Source of the DNA: Ilyomonas sp965199905
Lineage (GTDB): Bacteria > Bacteroidota > Bacteroidia > Chitinophagales > Chitinophagaceae
DNA: 64,000 nucleotides
NCBI GenBank assembly: GCA_965199905.1
Contig: OZ241366.1
Span: 4,774,001-4,838,000 of the forward strand
Direction: 5' to 3'
Shown piece after piece: positions 45,225 through 54,341 of this stretch; the first letter of the stretch is position 1; each line of letters begins with the position of its first letter. The position numbers and the translations under genes were made by a program. A model generated the notes under the pieces. The model saw nothing but the letters and a program-made list of their open reading frames with translations, searched no databases and was not told the origin of the DNA.

Positions 45225-46259
45225 ATGAGGGAAGACGATACGGATCAGAATTCAAACCTTCACTTACGCCAGATATCTTTTTTCATACTTCTTGTCCTGA
45301 TTGTGTACCTGCTTTTTATCAACCTCAGCGCCTTTCTTACATCGTTTCTTGGTGCGGTTACCTTCTATGTTTTGCTGCGCGGATGGAACAATAATCTTGT
45401 AAATAAGCGCAAGTGGAAAAAGGGAAGGGCGGCTTTGCTGCTTATCTTATTTGCGATTGTAATTATTTTTATCCCTGTTTATATTTTTGGTAATATGATT
45501 GGCGGTCGAATTGTTTCCATCGTAAATCGCTCTAACGATGTGTTAGGAACCATTAACAAGTTTGCCGATAACATCCAGACAAAGTATAAAATTGAAATCC
45601 TTTCCAAGGAAAATATTAATGCAGCAAGCGCAGCCGTTGCTAATGCGGTTCCTAAAGTATTGACTTCTACCTTCAACACGCTTTCTGTACTGCTCATGAT
45701 GTATTTTATTTTATACTTCATGCTGGCGCAAAGCAAAGAAATGGAAGCTACGCTGATGAAATCTATTCCGCTGCGCGATGAAAATGTTATTCGCCTCGGC
45801 TCAGAGATGCATACACTGATTATTAATAATGCGATTGGCGTTCCGCTGATTGCTCTTCTGCAAGGTATTGTTGGTCTTATCGGTTACCTGATTATCGGCG
45901 TTCCTGATCCTTGGTTCTGGTTTGCCATCACCTCATTTGGCGCTATGCTTCCTGTAGTAGGTGCGGCCACCGGCTACGTGCCGCTTGCTATTGTTTTGTT
46001 TGCACAAAATCAAACGTGGCAGGGCGTAGCTGTATTAGGTTACGGCTTATTAGTGATTGGTGTTACTGATAACGTTGCCCGCTTTGCCCTTCAAAAGAAA
46101 CTGGGCGATGTGCACCCGCTGATTACTATATTGGGCGTTATCATGGGTATAAACCTGTTTGGGTTTATTGGTATCATTTTCGGACCTATTTTAATATCCT
46201 TATTTATCCTTTTGGTTGAGGTTTACAACAACGAATTCAGTAGAAAACAACGCAAATGA
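45225..46259 (+). CDS. AI-2E family (PerM/TqsA-like) membrane protein
   Basis: 344 residues with about eight membrane helices, a soluble insert (about 80-140) and the family block GLIGYLIIGVPDPWFWFAITSFGAMLPVVG. Members are exporters for AI-2 or other small molecules or are sodium/proton antiporters; the substrate here is unknown. Single gene. Confidence 0.9.
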   Translation: MREDDTDQNSNLHLRQISFFILLVLIVYLLFINLSAFLTSFLGAVTFYVLLRGWNNNLVNKRKWKKGRAALLLILFAIVIIFIPVYIFGNMIGGRIVSIVNRSNDVLGTINKFADNIQTKYKIEILSKENINAASAAVANAVPKVLTSTFNTLSVLLMMYFILYFMLAQSKEMEATLMKSIPLRDENVIRLGSEMHTLIINNAIGVPLIALLQGIVGLIGYLIIGVPDPWFWFAITSFGAMLPVVGAATGYVPLAIVLFAQNQTWQGVAVLGYGLLVIGVTDNVARFALQKKLGDVHPLITILGVIMGINLFGFIGIIFGPILISLFILLVEVYNNEFSRKQRK

Positions 46260-46295
46260 TAGCAGTGTCTTTTGCAACTTCTGTATCTGTATAAT

Positions 46296-46468
46296 TAAGT
46301 ATCTCGTCATAAGTAAATGATAATAAGCAAGGCCCGCGTCCTTCCGCAATTGCCCTCAGCAATGCTTATCAGTAATCAATCTCCCGGGGGCTTTAGCCTG
46401 TAGCGTCTTCAGCGCCATGCGGAATCTGATAGACGAATTAGCTATAGACAATTTTGGCAGGGTACTTA
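46296..46468. mobile_element. MITE-like element B, copy 2
   Basis: 173 bases that align with copy 1 through the core CTTCCGCAA...TGCCCTCA...AATGCTTATCA...GGGCTTTAGCCTGTAGCG...GCGCCATGCGGAATCTGAT. Its ends are degraded (TAAGTA ... TACTTA only). It is therefore the older or more diverged copy. The rest of the 430-base gap to the next gene holds nothing recognisable. Confidence 0.65.
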
Positions 46469-46690
46469 TAAAATATTATCCATTATTATTGTTGGTAATC
46501 AATTTAAAATAATAGTATTTTTACCATTCTTTTATTCTAAAATAACCTTCCACTACTAAACAAAAGTTAAGCCTTTTTCAAGGTAATCTTCAGGTTACTT
46601 TAATCGGGTAAATTCGCATTCTCAAATAGTAATTGCGACATTTGAAGGAAATTTTACACAACAGCTTTCAACAACAAAAATTATCTATTG

Positions 46691-47488
46691 ATGCGAAAAA
46701 CAGCTCTCTTAGGGTTTGTACTTCTTTGTTCTTTTACCTCGAAAATAGATGTTAAAGGCAATCCTGATGGTAAGAATTTGCCGGGTTTAATGTCGGCTTA
46801 CGCAGCTTCGCCTGCAGCGCTTTTCTTGGTAGATTCACTTTACAGCCATCTGCAATTGGAAGAAGCAGGTTTAAATAAGCAAGCTTTTTTCAACGCATAT
46901 AAAGGTTACCAGTATCTTCTTAGCCAGGGTAAGATTTCGAATCCGGATCTGCTTTCAATCTGCGATTATTCCCAGGCAAGCAGTCAGAAACGCCTTTATG
47001 TAATCGATCTGAAAAGCAATCAAATTATGTATCATACCTATGTGGCTCATGGTCATAATTCAGGCGCCACTATGGCAACCAGTTTTTCTAACCTGGAAAG
47101 CTCTAATAAAAGCTCTGAAGGTTTTTTAATTACGGCTGAAACTTATACAGGTCATAACGGCTACAGCATGCGTTTCGACGGTATGGAAAAAGGAATAAAT
47201 GATAATGTTCGCCCGCGTGATGTAGTGATGCACGGCAGCGCTTATGTATGTGCTGACCGAGCCAGAACCGGCGCTATGATGGGGCGTAGCTGGGGCTGCC
47301 CGGCAGTTGCCAGTAGCGAAAGCAACGAGATTATCAATACCATTAAAGGCGGTACCTGCTTTTATATTTATAGCCCGGATATTGTTTATGCGCATCGCTC
47401 CCCGGTTTTAAATACCAGTTTTGTATGGCCCGCCCTCTCTACCGAAAGCAGCAATGTGCTGAAGGAAGTAAGCGTAACTATTCCGTAA
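46691..47488 (+). CDS. Murein L,D-transpeptidase catalytic-domain protein
   Basis: 265 residues with a signal peptide (about 1-20). The catalytic domain shows VVMHGSAYVCA and GRSWGCPAVAS, carrying the His and Cys of the L,D-transpeptidase family (PF13645-like, not classical YkuD). Acts in the periplasm on peptidoglycan 3-3 cross-links or related reactions. Start at the ATG 46691 (a TTG precedes it by three bases). Monocistronic with a strong terminator. Confidence 0.88.
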   Translation: MRKTALLGFVLLCSFTSKIDVKGNPDGKNLPGLMSAYAASPAALFLVDSLYSHLQLEEAGLNKQAFFNAYKGYQYLLSQGKISNPDLLSICDYSQASSQKRLYVIDLKSNQIMYHTYVAHGHNSGATMATSFSNLESSNKSSEGFLITAETYTGHNGYSMRFDGMEKGINDNVRPRDVVMHGSAYVCADRARTGAMMGRSWGCPAVASSESNEIINTIKGGTCFYIYSPDIVYAHRSPVLNTSFVWPALSTESSNVLKEVSVTIP

Positions 47489-47503
47489 CGTATACATATT
47501 ATT

Positions 47504-47541
47504 AAAAAGGCTGTCAGGATATTAATCCTGACAGCCTTTTT
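47504..47541 (+). terminator. Intrinsic terminator after the L,D-transpeptidase gene
   Basis: Perfect 17-bp stem AAAAAGGCTGTCAGGAT / ATCCTGACAGCCTTTTT with a four-base loop; T-rich on both sides. Confidence 0.92.
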
Positions 47542-47685
47542 ATTTACGCATTTGCAGAAATCTTATATTACCGATTATACGCTAATAAGGTGCTCTATGT
47601 AACCTTCTATACATTTTCTCCAATACAACAGTATTGTATTAGCTTTACCGACAGTTATCAAGATTGCTTTCCTTATCTGAAAAAT

Positions 47686-48357
47686 ATGTTCGCCAGGATT
47701 TCCTTCCTCTTGTTTGGGATCATGTTGTTTTGCCTCACCGGCGCTTTTAAAAACGAAAACATTCATGTTGATACAATCGCTCAAAAGCTTAACGCCTGGC
47801 AGCATGCTCATCCGCAGGAAAAAGTTTATCTCCACCTGAGTAAATCCGTGTTTTTACCTGGCGATACCATGTATTGTAAAGTCTACCTGGTAAATGCAGA
47901 TGGAAATATGCCATCAGGCATTAGCCGGATTGTGTATATCGATATTGTTAACAGCAATAAGCAAGTATTAAAAACAACGGCTGTTCCAATATCAGAAGGT
48001 ATTGGCTGGTGCTCTCTTGCCATTGGCCAAATGAAGGCAGGCAATTATCATATCCGCGCATATACCAACTGGATGCGTAATAATGAGGACGGTTTTTTCT
48101 TTGATAAAATAGTTACTGTATCCGATAGTTTGAAGCAGTCAGGAAAGAGTGTCGAACTAAAGCCATTTCATAAAACAAACTTCTTTGCTGAAGGCGGACA
48201 AATGGTTGCTGGTTTACCTTCACGTGTTGCTTTTAAAGCTGTCGGGATAAACGGTTTGGGTAGTAACTTAGAAGGTAATATCAAAGATGAAGCAGGAAAA
48301 AGTATAGCATCATTTCATTCCGGTTTTGGAGGAATAGGGAGTTTTTCATTTATGTGA
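47686..48357 (+). pseudogene. Truncated MG2-domain/carrier-like surface protein (N-terminal 223 residues)
   Basis: From the ATG at 47686 a signal peptide (MFARISFLLFGIMLFCLTG) is followed by HPQEKVYLHLSKSVFLPGDTM, the entry motif of large Bacteroidota proteins with MG2-type beta domains (usually 700-900 residues, often ending in a TonB-plug-like domain). The frame ends at GGIGSFSFM, in a position where relatives go on with a Pro-rich beta strand, and only 60 bases remain before infB. So the 3' two thirds are missing. It may be an inactive gene or produce a short secreted piece. A terminator follows closely. The frame start at 47590 would precede the signal peptide and is unlikely. Confidence 0.7.
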
Positions 48358-48368
48358 TAATTGATACA

Positions 48369-48403
48369 AAAAAGCCATCATGATTTTATCATGATGGCTT
48401 TTT
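48369..48403. terminator. Bidirectional terminator between the truncated gene and infB
   Basis: Perfect 15-bp stem AAAAAGCCATCATGA / TCATGATGGCTTTTT, five-base loop, T runs on both strands. Suits both convergent transcripts. Confidence 0.92.
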
Positions 48404-48417
48404 GATTTTTTACAAAT

Positions 48418-51400
48418 CTATAATGTCCGTTTAATTTCTTCTTCTTCAAATGCAATCACTGTATCGCCAACGTTTATGTCTGCGAAGTTCTTAAAGGTAA
48501 GACCGCATTCATAGCCGGCTGCCACATCTTTCACATCATCTTTAAAGCGTTTCAGGCTGCCTAATTCGGCAAAACCACCTTCCGTTCTTGGGTAGATTAA
48601 GATGCCATCACGGAACAAGCGAATCTTGCTATCGCGACGAATTTTACCATCAGTAACATAACAACCAGCCACTGTAGCTTTATCGAATTTGTAAACCTCG
48701 CGGATTTCAACTGTTGCAACTTCTTTTTCCTGAATCTTCGGTTCCAGCAAACCTTCCATTGCACTCTTCACTTCTTCAATGGCGTTGTAAATGATGCTAT
48801 ACATTTTAATCTGCACGCCTTCATTTTCAGCCAGCTTATTTGCCTGGTTGCTTGGGCGAACGTTAAAGCCAATCAGGATAGCGTCAGAAGCTGTTGCCAG
48901 CAATACATCGCTTTCTGAAATCTGACCTACAGCCTTGTGAACCACATTGATAGCAATTTCCGGAGTTGAAAGTTTCTGCAGTGAATCGCTCAGCGCTTCT
49001 ACAGAACCATCCACATCACCTTTGATGATAACATTCAGTTCTTTAAAGTTACCCAATGCCAGACGACGACCAATTTCAGCCAATGTAATGTGCTTCTTCG
49101 CACGTAAACCTTGTTCACGGGAAATCTGCGCGCGTTTGGTAGCTACATCTTTTGCTTCCGCTTCATCTGTATATACTCTGAATTTTTCACCTGCCTGTGG
49201 CGCACCATTCAAACCTAATATTTGAACCGGTGTGGAAGGAGGTACTTCGTTTACACGCTGATTACGTTCATTAAACATCGCTTTTATACGTCCATAGTGC
49301 TGACCGGATACCATTAGGTCACCTAATTTCAGTGATCCATTTTGTACCAGCACAGTAGCTACATAGCCACGACCTTTATCTAGGGAAGCTTCGATAATAC
49401 TACCTGTTGCTTCCCGGTCAGGGTTGGCTTTCAGGTCTAATATTTCAGCTTCCAGTAATATTTTTTCAAGTAAGGCATCTACGTTCAAACCTTTCTTAGC
49501 ACTTAATTCCTGGCTCTGGAATTTACCACCCCATTCTTCTACCAGAATGTTCATTTGCGAAAGCTGCTCGTATATTTTCTGCGGATTTGCTCCATCTTTA
49601 TCAATCTTATTTACCGCAAAAATCATAGGTACGCCAGCCGCCTGCGCATGGCTGATAGCTTCCTTCGTTTGTGGCATTACAGCGTCGTCTGCTGCCACAA
49701 CAATTACGGCAATGTCCGTTACTTTAGCACCACGTGCACGCATGGCAGTAAAGGCTTCGTGACCAGGTGTATCTAAGAAAGTGATGTGATCTTCAGTTGG
49801 AAGTGTTACTTCATAAGCTCCGATGTGCTGTGTAATACCACCGGCTTCACCAGCCACCACGTTAGCATTACGTATATAGTCAAGAAGTGAAGTTTTGCCA
49901 TGGTCAACGTGACCCATAATGGTAACGATAGGAGCGCGGCGCTGAAGTTCATCATCATCGTCTTCAAAATCCTCATCATCCTCTTCGTCCATATCATCCA
50001 AACCGAGAAACTCTACTTCGTAACCAAACTCACCAGAGACCAATTCGATAACTTCTGCATCCAGGCGCTGGTTGATAGACACCATAATACCAAGACTCAT
50101 ACACTTGCTGATAATGTCAGTAAAATTGACATCCATCAGGTTAGCAAGCTCGCTTACGGTAACAAATTCTGTAACCTGCAGCTTGTTATCATCGCCAACA
50201 TTGCCCATCGCCTCGGCAGCTTCCTGTCGTCTTTCACGGCGATAACGCGCTTTTGTACTTCTGCCACGGCCGCTTTGTCCGGATAGCTTGGCTTGCGTTT
50301 CACGGATCTTATCCTGTATTTGCTTCTGATCTATTTCCTTATCATCAGTACGTTGAAACCTGTCGTTTCTTCCTTGCCCGGTTCGTCCGCCGCCGCCACC
50401 GCCCGGGTTGCGGTTAATCTGGATTCTTGGTCCAGACCCTGGTTGGCGTGGTTGACCACCAGCCGGAGAACGACCGCCACTCTGATTATTACCGCCTTGT
50501 ACATTCCGTTGCGGAACGATACGCCCTGTTCCGGATTGCCCGTTACTGGCGGCACCAGATCTTGCTTGTGGGCTAAGGTTCGCTTGACCTTGCGCCGCAA
50601 TTTCTCCTTTTTTATCAACAGGAATGCGTTTACGTTTGCGTTTCTCGTCGCGCGTGCCGTTTTTAGGGCGTGTATCGCTATCTACCGGTAAATCAATTTT
50701 ACCCAGAATTTTTGGTCCTTCCAGCTTTTCAGCTCTTATATTTTCAACAACCGGTGCCGTTTCTTCTTCCTCTTCCGGCTGCATATCTTCTTCTTCAATT
50801 TCAGGAACTGTGATAACAGGTTCCTCAACCTCTTCCTCTTCGGGTTGCTGCAGCACTTCTGGTTCAGCTTCTACTTCTGATTCTTCAGCTACTATTTCTG
50901 CTTCTATTACAGGAGCGGCTTTTTCTACAGGTTGTTGTTGCTGCTTGCGGGGACGTGTAGAAGAATCAATAGCAGATAAATCTATCTTGTCTATTATTTT
51001 CGGGCCTTCCAGCTCAGGCGCTTCTATGCGAAGCGTTTCCGGTTCCGGAATAGTTGGAGATTCCTCTTTCGCTATAACAGGCTCTGCTTCTACAACAGGA
51101 ACTGGTTCCGGCGCTTGCATTTCAACAGGTTCTGCAACCTCCGGTTCGGGCTCTGGTTGCTTAACCTCTTCTATTACAGCAGCAACCTGCGGCTGCGGAA
51201 TTTCTTCTTTTTCTTTTGGAGCTGCAACAGGTTTGCGCTCTTCCTTCCTGATGCTGATATCTTTTTCATCAGCGCGGGGTCTGCGCTCGGCTGCTGACTT
51301 GGGTATTTCTATCTGGTCGGCTTTGTTTTTTGCGGTTTTATCGCTTTGAAAACCATCCTGTAAGGCACAGTACATTGCCTCATTCAGCTTGGCTGTGGGC

Positions 51401-51513
51401 TTAAGCTCATCGCGGTTGAAACCTTTGTTTGCAAGAAAGTTCACAAGGGTATCCTGGCCAATGTTAAACTCTTTTGCGGCTGCTAATAATCTCGGTGATT
51501 TGAATTCTGACAT
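48418..51513 (-). CDS. infB: Translation initiation factor IF-2
   Basis: GTPase that places fMet-tRNA on the ribosome. The 1031-residue product has a small N-terminal domain (EFNIGQDTLVNFLANKGF), then a very long Glu/Pro/Val- and Gly/Arg-rich disordered region (about 75-430), a second IF2-N-like helix set, and the G domain with GHVDHGKTSLLDYIR (G1), DTPGHEAFT (G3) and NKIDKDGANP (G4), followed by the usual beta-barrels and C-terminal domains. Length is typical for Bacteroidota. It is last of rimP-nusA-infB, but a terminator lies between nusA and infB. Confidence 0.97.
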   Translation of the reverse strand: MSEFKSPRLLAAAKEFNIGQDTLVNFLANKGFNRDELKPTAKLNEAMYCALQDGFQSDKTAKNKADQIEIPKSAAERRPRADEKDISIRKEERKPVAAPKEKEEIPQPQVAAVIEEVKQPEPEPEVAEPVEMQAPEPVPVVEAEPVIAKEESPTIPEPETLRIEAPELEGPKIIDKIDLSAIDSSTRPRKQQQQPVEKAAPVIEAEIVAEESEVEAEPEVLQQPEEEEVEEPVITVPEIEEEDMQPEEEEETAPVVENIRAEKLEGPKILGKIDLPVDSDTRPKNGTRDEKRKRKRIPVDKKGEIAAQGQANLSPQARSGAASNGQSGTGRIVPQRNVQGGNNQSGGRSPAGGQPRQPGSGPRIQINRNPGGGGGGRTGQGRNDRFQRTDDKEIDQKQIQDKIRETQAKLSGQSGRGRSTKARYRRERRQEAAEAMGNVGDDNKLQVTEFVTVSELANLMDVNFTDIISKCMSLGIMVSINQRLDAEVIELVSGEFGYEVEFLGLDDMDEEDDEDFEDDDDELQRRAPIVTIMGHVDHGKTSLLDYIRNANVVAGEAGGITQHIGAYEVTLPTEDHITFLDTPGHEAFTAMRARGAKVTDIAVIVVAADDAVMPQTKEAISHAQAAGVPMIFAVNKIDKDGANPQKIYEQLSQMNILVEEWGGKFQSQELSAKKGLNVDALLEKILLEAEILDLKANPDREATGSIIEASLDKGRGYVATVLVQNGSLKLGDLMVSGQHYGRIKAMFNERNQRVNEVPPSTPVQILGLNGAPQAGEKFRVYTDEAEAKDVATKRAQISREQGLRAKKHITLAEIGRRLALGNFKELNVIIKGDVDGSVEALSDSLQKLSTPEIAINVVHKAVGQISESDVLLATASDAILIGFNVRPSNQANKLAENEGVQIKMYSIIYNAIEEVKSAMEGLLEPKIQEKEVATVEIREVYKFDKATVAGCYVTDGKIRRDSKIRLFRDGILIYPRTEGGFAELGSLKRFKDDVKDVAAGYECGLTFKNFADINVGDTVIAFEEEEIKRTL

Positions 51514-51591
51514 TCAGTGTTTTTATTTGTCCGGCCACCTGCTTTTTCTATCGCAAACAGCGCTTTGCTTTTTTCTGTAAAGTTTATCTTT

Positions 51592-51624
51592 AAAAAACGA
51601 GATAGCAAATTACTATTTGCTATC
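51592..51624 (-). terminator. Intrinsic terminator between nusA and infB
   Basis: Perfect 10-bp stem GATAGCAAAT / ATTTGCTATC, four-base loop, and on the minus strand a run of six T three bases later. It lies 222 bases after the nusA stop and 79 before infB, inside the operon. Confidence 0.8.
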
Positions 51625-51845
51625 CCGATGTATTTATTGCGTTTTATTTATTTTAAAAAATCATCAGCAAAATTAACCCATTCAGCGCGTTTTTATTATT
51701 TCTTTTTATTCAGATAACGTGAATTTAAAGTAAAAGAAATAATACAGAGTTTACCTAAACCTATAGAAAATTTTTCCTGTCAAATCGCTGCTTCTTTGCA
51801 GAGAAAATCATTCCATTTAGAGCAGAAAGTTTATTTCCTTAAAAA

Positions 51846-53093
51846 TTAACCTCTGTCGAACTCTGCCTGCAGTACATTAATGACGTCCTGGATCGTTTCC
51901 TTTTCCAGATCAGTACGGCGCTCAAGTTCATCGGCGCTCAAATCAAGTACGCTACGTGCTGTATCGCAACCTACACGCTTCAGTTCATCAATAATCCATG
52001 GTTCAATTTCATCTGAAAATTCATCAAGGTCAATATCAAACTCTTCTTCCTGACCTTCATTTTCGCGGAATACATCAATGTCAAAACCTGTTAGTTCCTG
52101 TGCAAGCTTGATATTGACACCACGACGGCCAATGGCAAGCGAAACCTGGTCGGCTTTTAAGTATACATCCGCTTGTTTGGTTTCGTTGTCAAGGTTCATG
52201 TAGCTGATTTTAGCCGGCGTTAAAGAACGCTGAATCAACAATTGAGTGTTTGCCGTAAAATTGATTACGTCAATATTTTCATTCTTCAACTCGCGCACGA
52301 TGCCATGAATACGGCTGCCTTTCATACCCACACAGGCGCCAACCGGATCAATACGATCATCAAAACTTTCTACGGCTACTTTAGCGCGCTCGCCCGGCTC
52401 GCGAACAATTTTGCGGATAGAAATCAACCCATCAAAAATTTCAGGCACTTCTATTTCAAGAAGTTTTGCAAGAAATTCAGGTGCAGTGCGACTTAAAATG
52501 ATAACCGGCGAATTGTTTTTTAGATCAACACGGCGCACAATAGCACGAATGTTTTCTCCTTTTTTGAAGAAATCCTGTGGTATCTGTTCTGATTTTGGCA
52601 GAATTAATTCATTGCCTTCTTCATCTAATAACATTACTTCTTTCTTCCAAACCTGGTAAACTTCTGCGTTGATAATTTCGTTTACCCTGTCGCCGTATTT
52701 TTTTACCAATACATTTTTCTTTAAGTCTGAAATACGGCTGGCAAGTGTTTGTTTGGCAGCAAGAATGGCACGGCGGCCAAAGTCGAGAATATCCATTTCC
52801 TGATAGAGTTCTTCGCCTACTTCAAAGTCAGGCTCGATCTTGATAGCATCTGTGTATTCTACTTCTGCCAGCGGATCCATCACTTCACCGTCTTCCACAA
52901 TCATGCGTCGGCGGAAGATTTCAAGGTCACCTTTTTCGGCGTTTACAATCACATCAAAGTTATCATCGCTGCCAAATTTTTTGCGAAGCAAAGTTTTGAA
53001 CACATCTTCCACCACTTTCATCATGGTCGGGCGATCTATGTTTTCTGCATCTTTAAATTCCTGAAATGCATCTATCAGGTTAATACTTGCCAT
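51846..53093 (-). CDS. nusA: Transcription factor NusA
   Basis: 415 residues: N-terminal RNAP-binding domain, S1 domain (about 135-200, with GENIRAIVRRV), two KH domains (GACVGMKGSRIHGIV and IAIGRRGVNIKLAQEL) and a short helical C-terminal end. It influences pausing, termination and antitermination. Second gene of the operon; the rimP-nusA gap is 109 bases and carries a weak heptad stretch. Confidence 0.97.
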   Translation of the reverse strand: MASINLIDAFQEFKDAENIDRPTMMKVVEDVFKTLLRKKFGSDDNFDVIVNAEKGDLEIFRRRMIVEDGEVMDPLAEVEYTDAIKIEPDFEVGEELYQEMDILDFGRRAILAAKQTLASRISDLKKNVLVKKYGDRVNEIINAEVYQVWKKEVMLLDEEGNELILPKSEQIPQDFFKKGENIRAIVRRVDLKNNSPVIILSRTAPEFLAKLLEIEVPEIFDGLISIRKIVREPGERAKVAVESFDDRIDPVGACVGMKGSRIHGIVRELKNENIDVINFTANTQLLIQRSLTPAKISYMNLDNETKQADVYLKADQVSLAIGRRGVNIKLAQELTGFDIDVFRENEGQEEEFDIDLDEFSDEIEPWIIDELKRVGCDTARSVLDLSADELERRTDLEKETIQDVINVLQAEFDRG

Positions 53094-53113
53094 GTTATGT
53101 ACGATTTATAAGT

Positions 53114-53148
53114 AAGCTGCAAGTTTCAAATTTAAGCTGCAAGGGATA
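53114..53148. repeat. Weak heptad stretch between rimP and nusA
   Basis: Units such as AAGCTGC, AAGTTTC keep the period for about four or five steps with lower similarity than other islands. Confidence 0.35.
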
Positions 53149-53202
53149 CAGAATGATTATTGTTGAGTGTACCTTGCCGCTTATAGTTAACGGTTTGCAG
53201 CT

Positions 53203-53673
53203 TTAAAATTGAATTTGAACGGTTGTTGTTTTAATGTTATCGAATGAAATAACTGTTGGTTGTGTGATTGCTTTTTTGCCTTTGCCTGTCGTTTCTTCTA
53301 TAATGATATCCGCATCAGCAACCTGCAGCAGTTTGCCGGTTTTTTTGGTATCATCTTTAAAAACCACTTCAACCGTTCTGCCGATATTTTTTGTGTACTG
53401 TCTTGCTGATAACAACGGCTCATCCACGCCGGGCGATGAAATTTCCAGCGAAAAATCGCCATCCGGGTAAAGCCCTTTTTCCTCTACCAGCTTATATAAT
53501 TTACGGTTAAAAAAGACGCACTTTTCTATAGGCAACCCTTTGTCGCCGTCGAAATATACTTTAATGTTATTGGTAGGTTTAATGCGCAGGGAAACCAGGA
53601 AATAATCCGGTTCTTCCGCGAGCACGTCGTCTATCAGTAATTTAAGTTCGTTAATTTGTTCTCCTGCCGTCAT
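53203..53673 (-). CDS. rimP: Ribosome maturation factor RimP
   Basis: 156 residues from the ATG at 53673, with LRIKPTNNIKVYFDGDKGL, EISSPGVDEPLL and the C-terminal SH3-like barrel (KKTGKLLQVADADIII). Needed for 30S subunit maturation. The longer frame to a TTG at 53715 would run through a leader hairpin and is rejected. First gene of the operon. Confidence 0.95.
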   Translation of the reverse strand: MTAGEQINELKLLIDDVLAEEPDYFLVSLRIKPTNNIKVYFDGDKGLPIEKCVFFNRKLYKLVEEKGLYPDGDFSLEISSPGVDEPLLSARQYTKNIGRTVEVVFKDDTKKTGKLLQVADADIIIEETTGKGKKAITQPTVISFDNIKTTTVQIQF

Positions 53674-53689
53674 ATAGCTTATAAAGCAG

Positions 53690-53712
53690 AAGGGAACGGT
53701 ATTCGTTCCCTT
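53690..53712 (-). promoter_or_regulatory. Leader hairpin in front of rimP
   Basis: Perfect stem AGGGAACG / CGTTCCCT with five-base loop, in the 5' leader of the rimP-nusA-infB transcript, 17 bases before the rimP start codon. No T run follows, so it is not a terminator; it may affect mRNA life or translation. Confidence 0.6.
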
Positions 53713-53731
53713 CAATTCACTTTTTCCGCTG

Positions 53732-53762
53732 CAAATATAGAAAATTAGCAGAACGAATCCAA
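53732..53762 (-). promoter_or_regulatory. Promoter of rimP-nusA-infB
   Basis: On the minus strand TATATTTG (53732-53739) fits TAnnTTTG exactly and TTG lies 20 bases upstream (53760-53762). Predicted leader of about 50 bases. Confidence 0.75.
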
Positions 53763-53828
53763 AAAACCCGGCTGTTAACCGTTTGCAAAAAACAGGGTTT
53801 TAAACCTTTCCGGCAATATTTGCCCTGT

Positions 53829-53836
53829 TATCTTTG
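53829..53836 (+). promoter_or_regulatory. Promoter -7 element of the small membrane protein gene
   Basis: TATCTTTG, exact consensus, ends seven bases before the ATG at 53844; -33 element weak. A nearly leaderless transcript is expected. Confidence 0.55.
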
Positions 53837-53843
53837 CTACATT

Positions 53844-54098
53844 ATGGCACTTATCGATCTCATTTTTGTCATCTTCATTTTATATCTTGTATACAAACTG
53901 GTTTTTGGTTTGATTTTGCCGGTTTCAAAAGCAGCCTCCTCTGTTCGTGATCAAATGCGCAATATGCAGAACGGCGGATCTATGAATCAACCTCAGAACC
54001 ATACTAATAATCATAACTCCTCTGATAGATCTTCAGCCAAAAAAAATAAAACATCAGGTAACGACAGCGAGTATATTGATTTTGAAGAAGTCAAATAG
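53844..54098 (+). CDS. Small membrane protein, DUF4834-like
   Basis: 84 residues: one membrane helix at the N-terminus (MALIDLIFVIFILYLVYKLV), then a polar, Asn/Ser-rich tail ending EYIDFEEVK. This layout resembles the DUF4834 family of Bacteroidota, function unknown. The ATG at 53844 is chosen over a start eight codons upstream because the upstream part covers the promoter. Confidence 0.75.
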   Translation: MALIDLIFVIFILYLVYKLVFGLILPVSKAASSVRDQMRNMQNGGSMNQPQNHTNNHNSSDRSSAKKNKTSGNDSEYIDFEEVK

Positions 54099-54110
54099 CT
54101 GTAAATATTT

Positions 54111-54140
54111 TTGGAAGCAAACAGAATCCTTCTATTTTTG
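54111..54140 (+). promoter_or_regulatory. tRNA-Ala promoter
   Basis: TTG (54111-54113) and TATTTTTG (54133-54140) separated by 19 bases, a textbook Bacteroidota promoter; the tRNA begins 26 bases later. Confidence 0.85.
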
Positions 54141-54165
54141 CCGTCCTCGCAAAAATGATAAGAAC

Positions 54166-54238
<73 letters not shown>

Positions 54239-54242
54239 CAAG

Positions 54243-54267
54243 GCAGCAATCATCATTGCTGCTTTTT
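54243..54267 (+). terminator. Terminator after tRNA-Ala
   Basis: Perfect 8-bp stem GCAGCAAT / ATTGCTGC, tetraloop CATC, followed by TTTTTATTTTT. Confidence 0.9.
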
Positions 54268-54341
54268 ATTTTTAATCAATAAGATTTTAAATAAAGATAG
54301 CACAAGGTAAAGTTGTTTAAGTTTGCCGCCTTAATTTTCGC

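Noticed and set aside
50624..51349. Plus-strand Ser-rich frame opposite infB
   Set aside because: It arises from the Glu/Pro/Val-rich disordered region of IF-2 read backwards.
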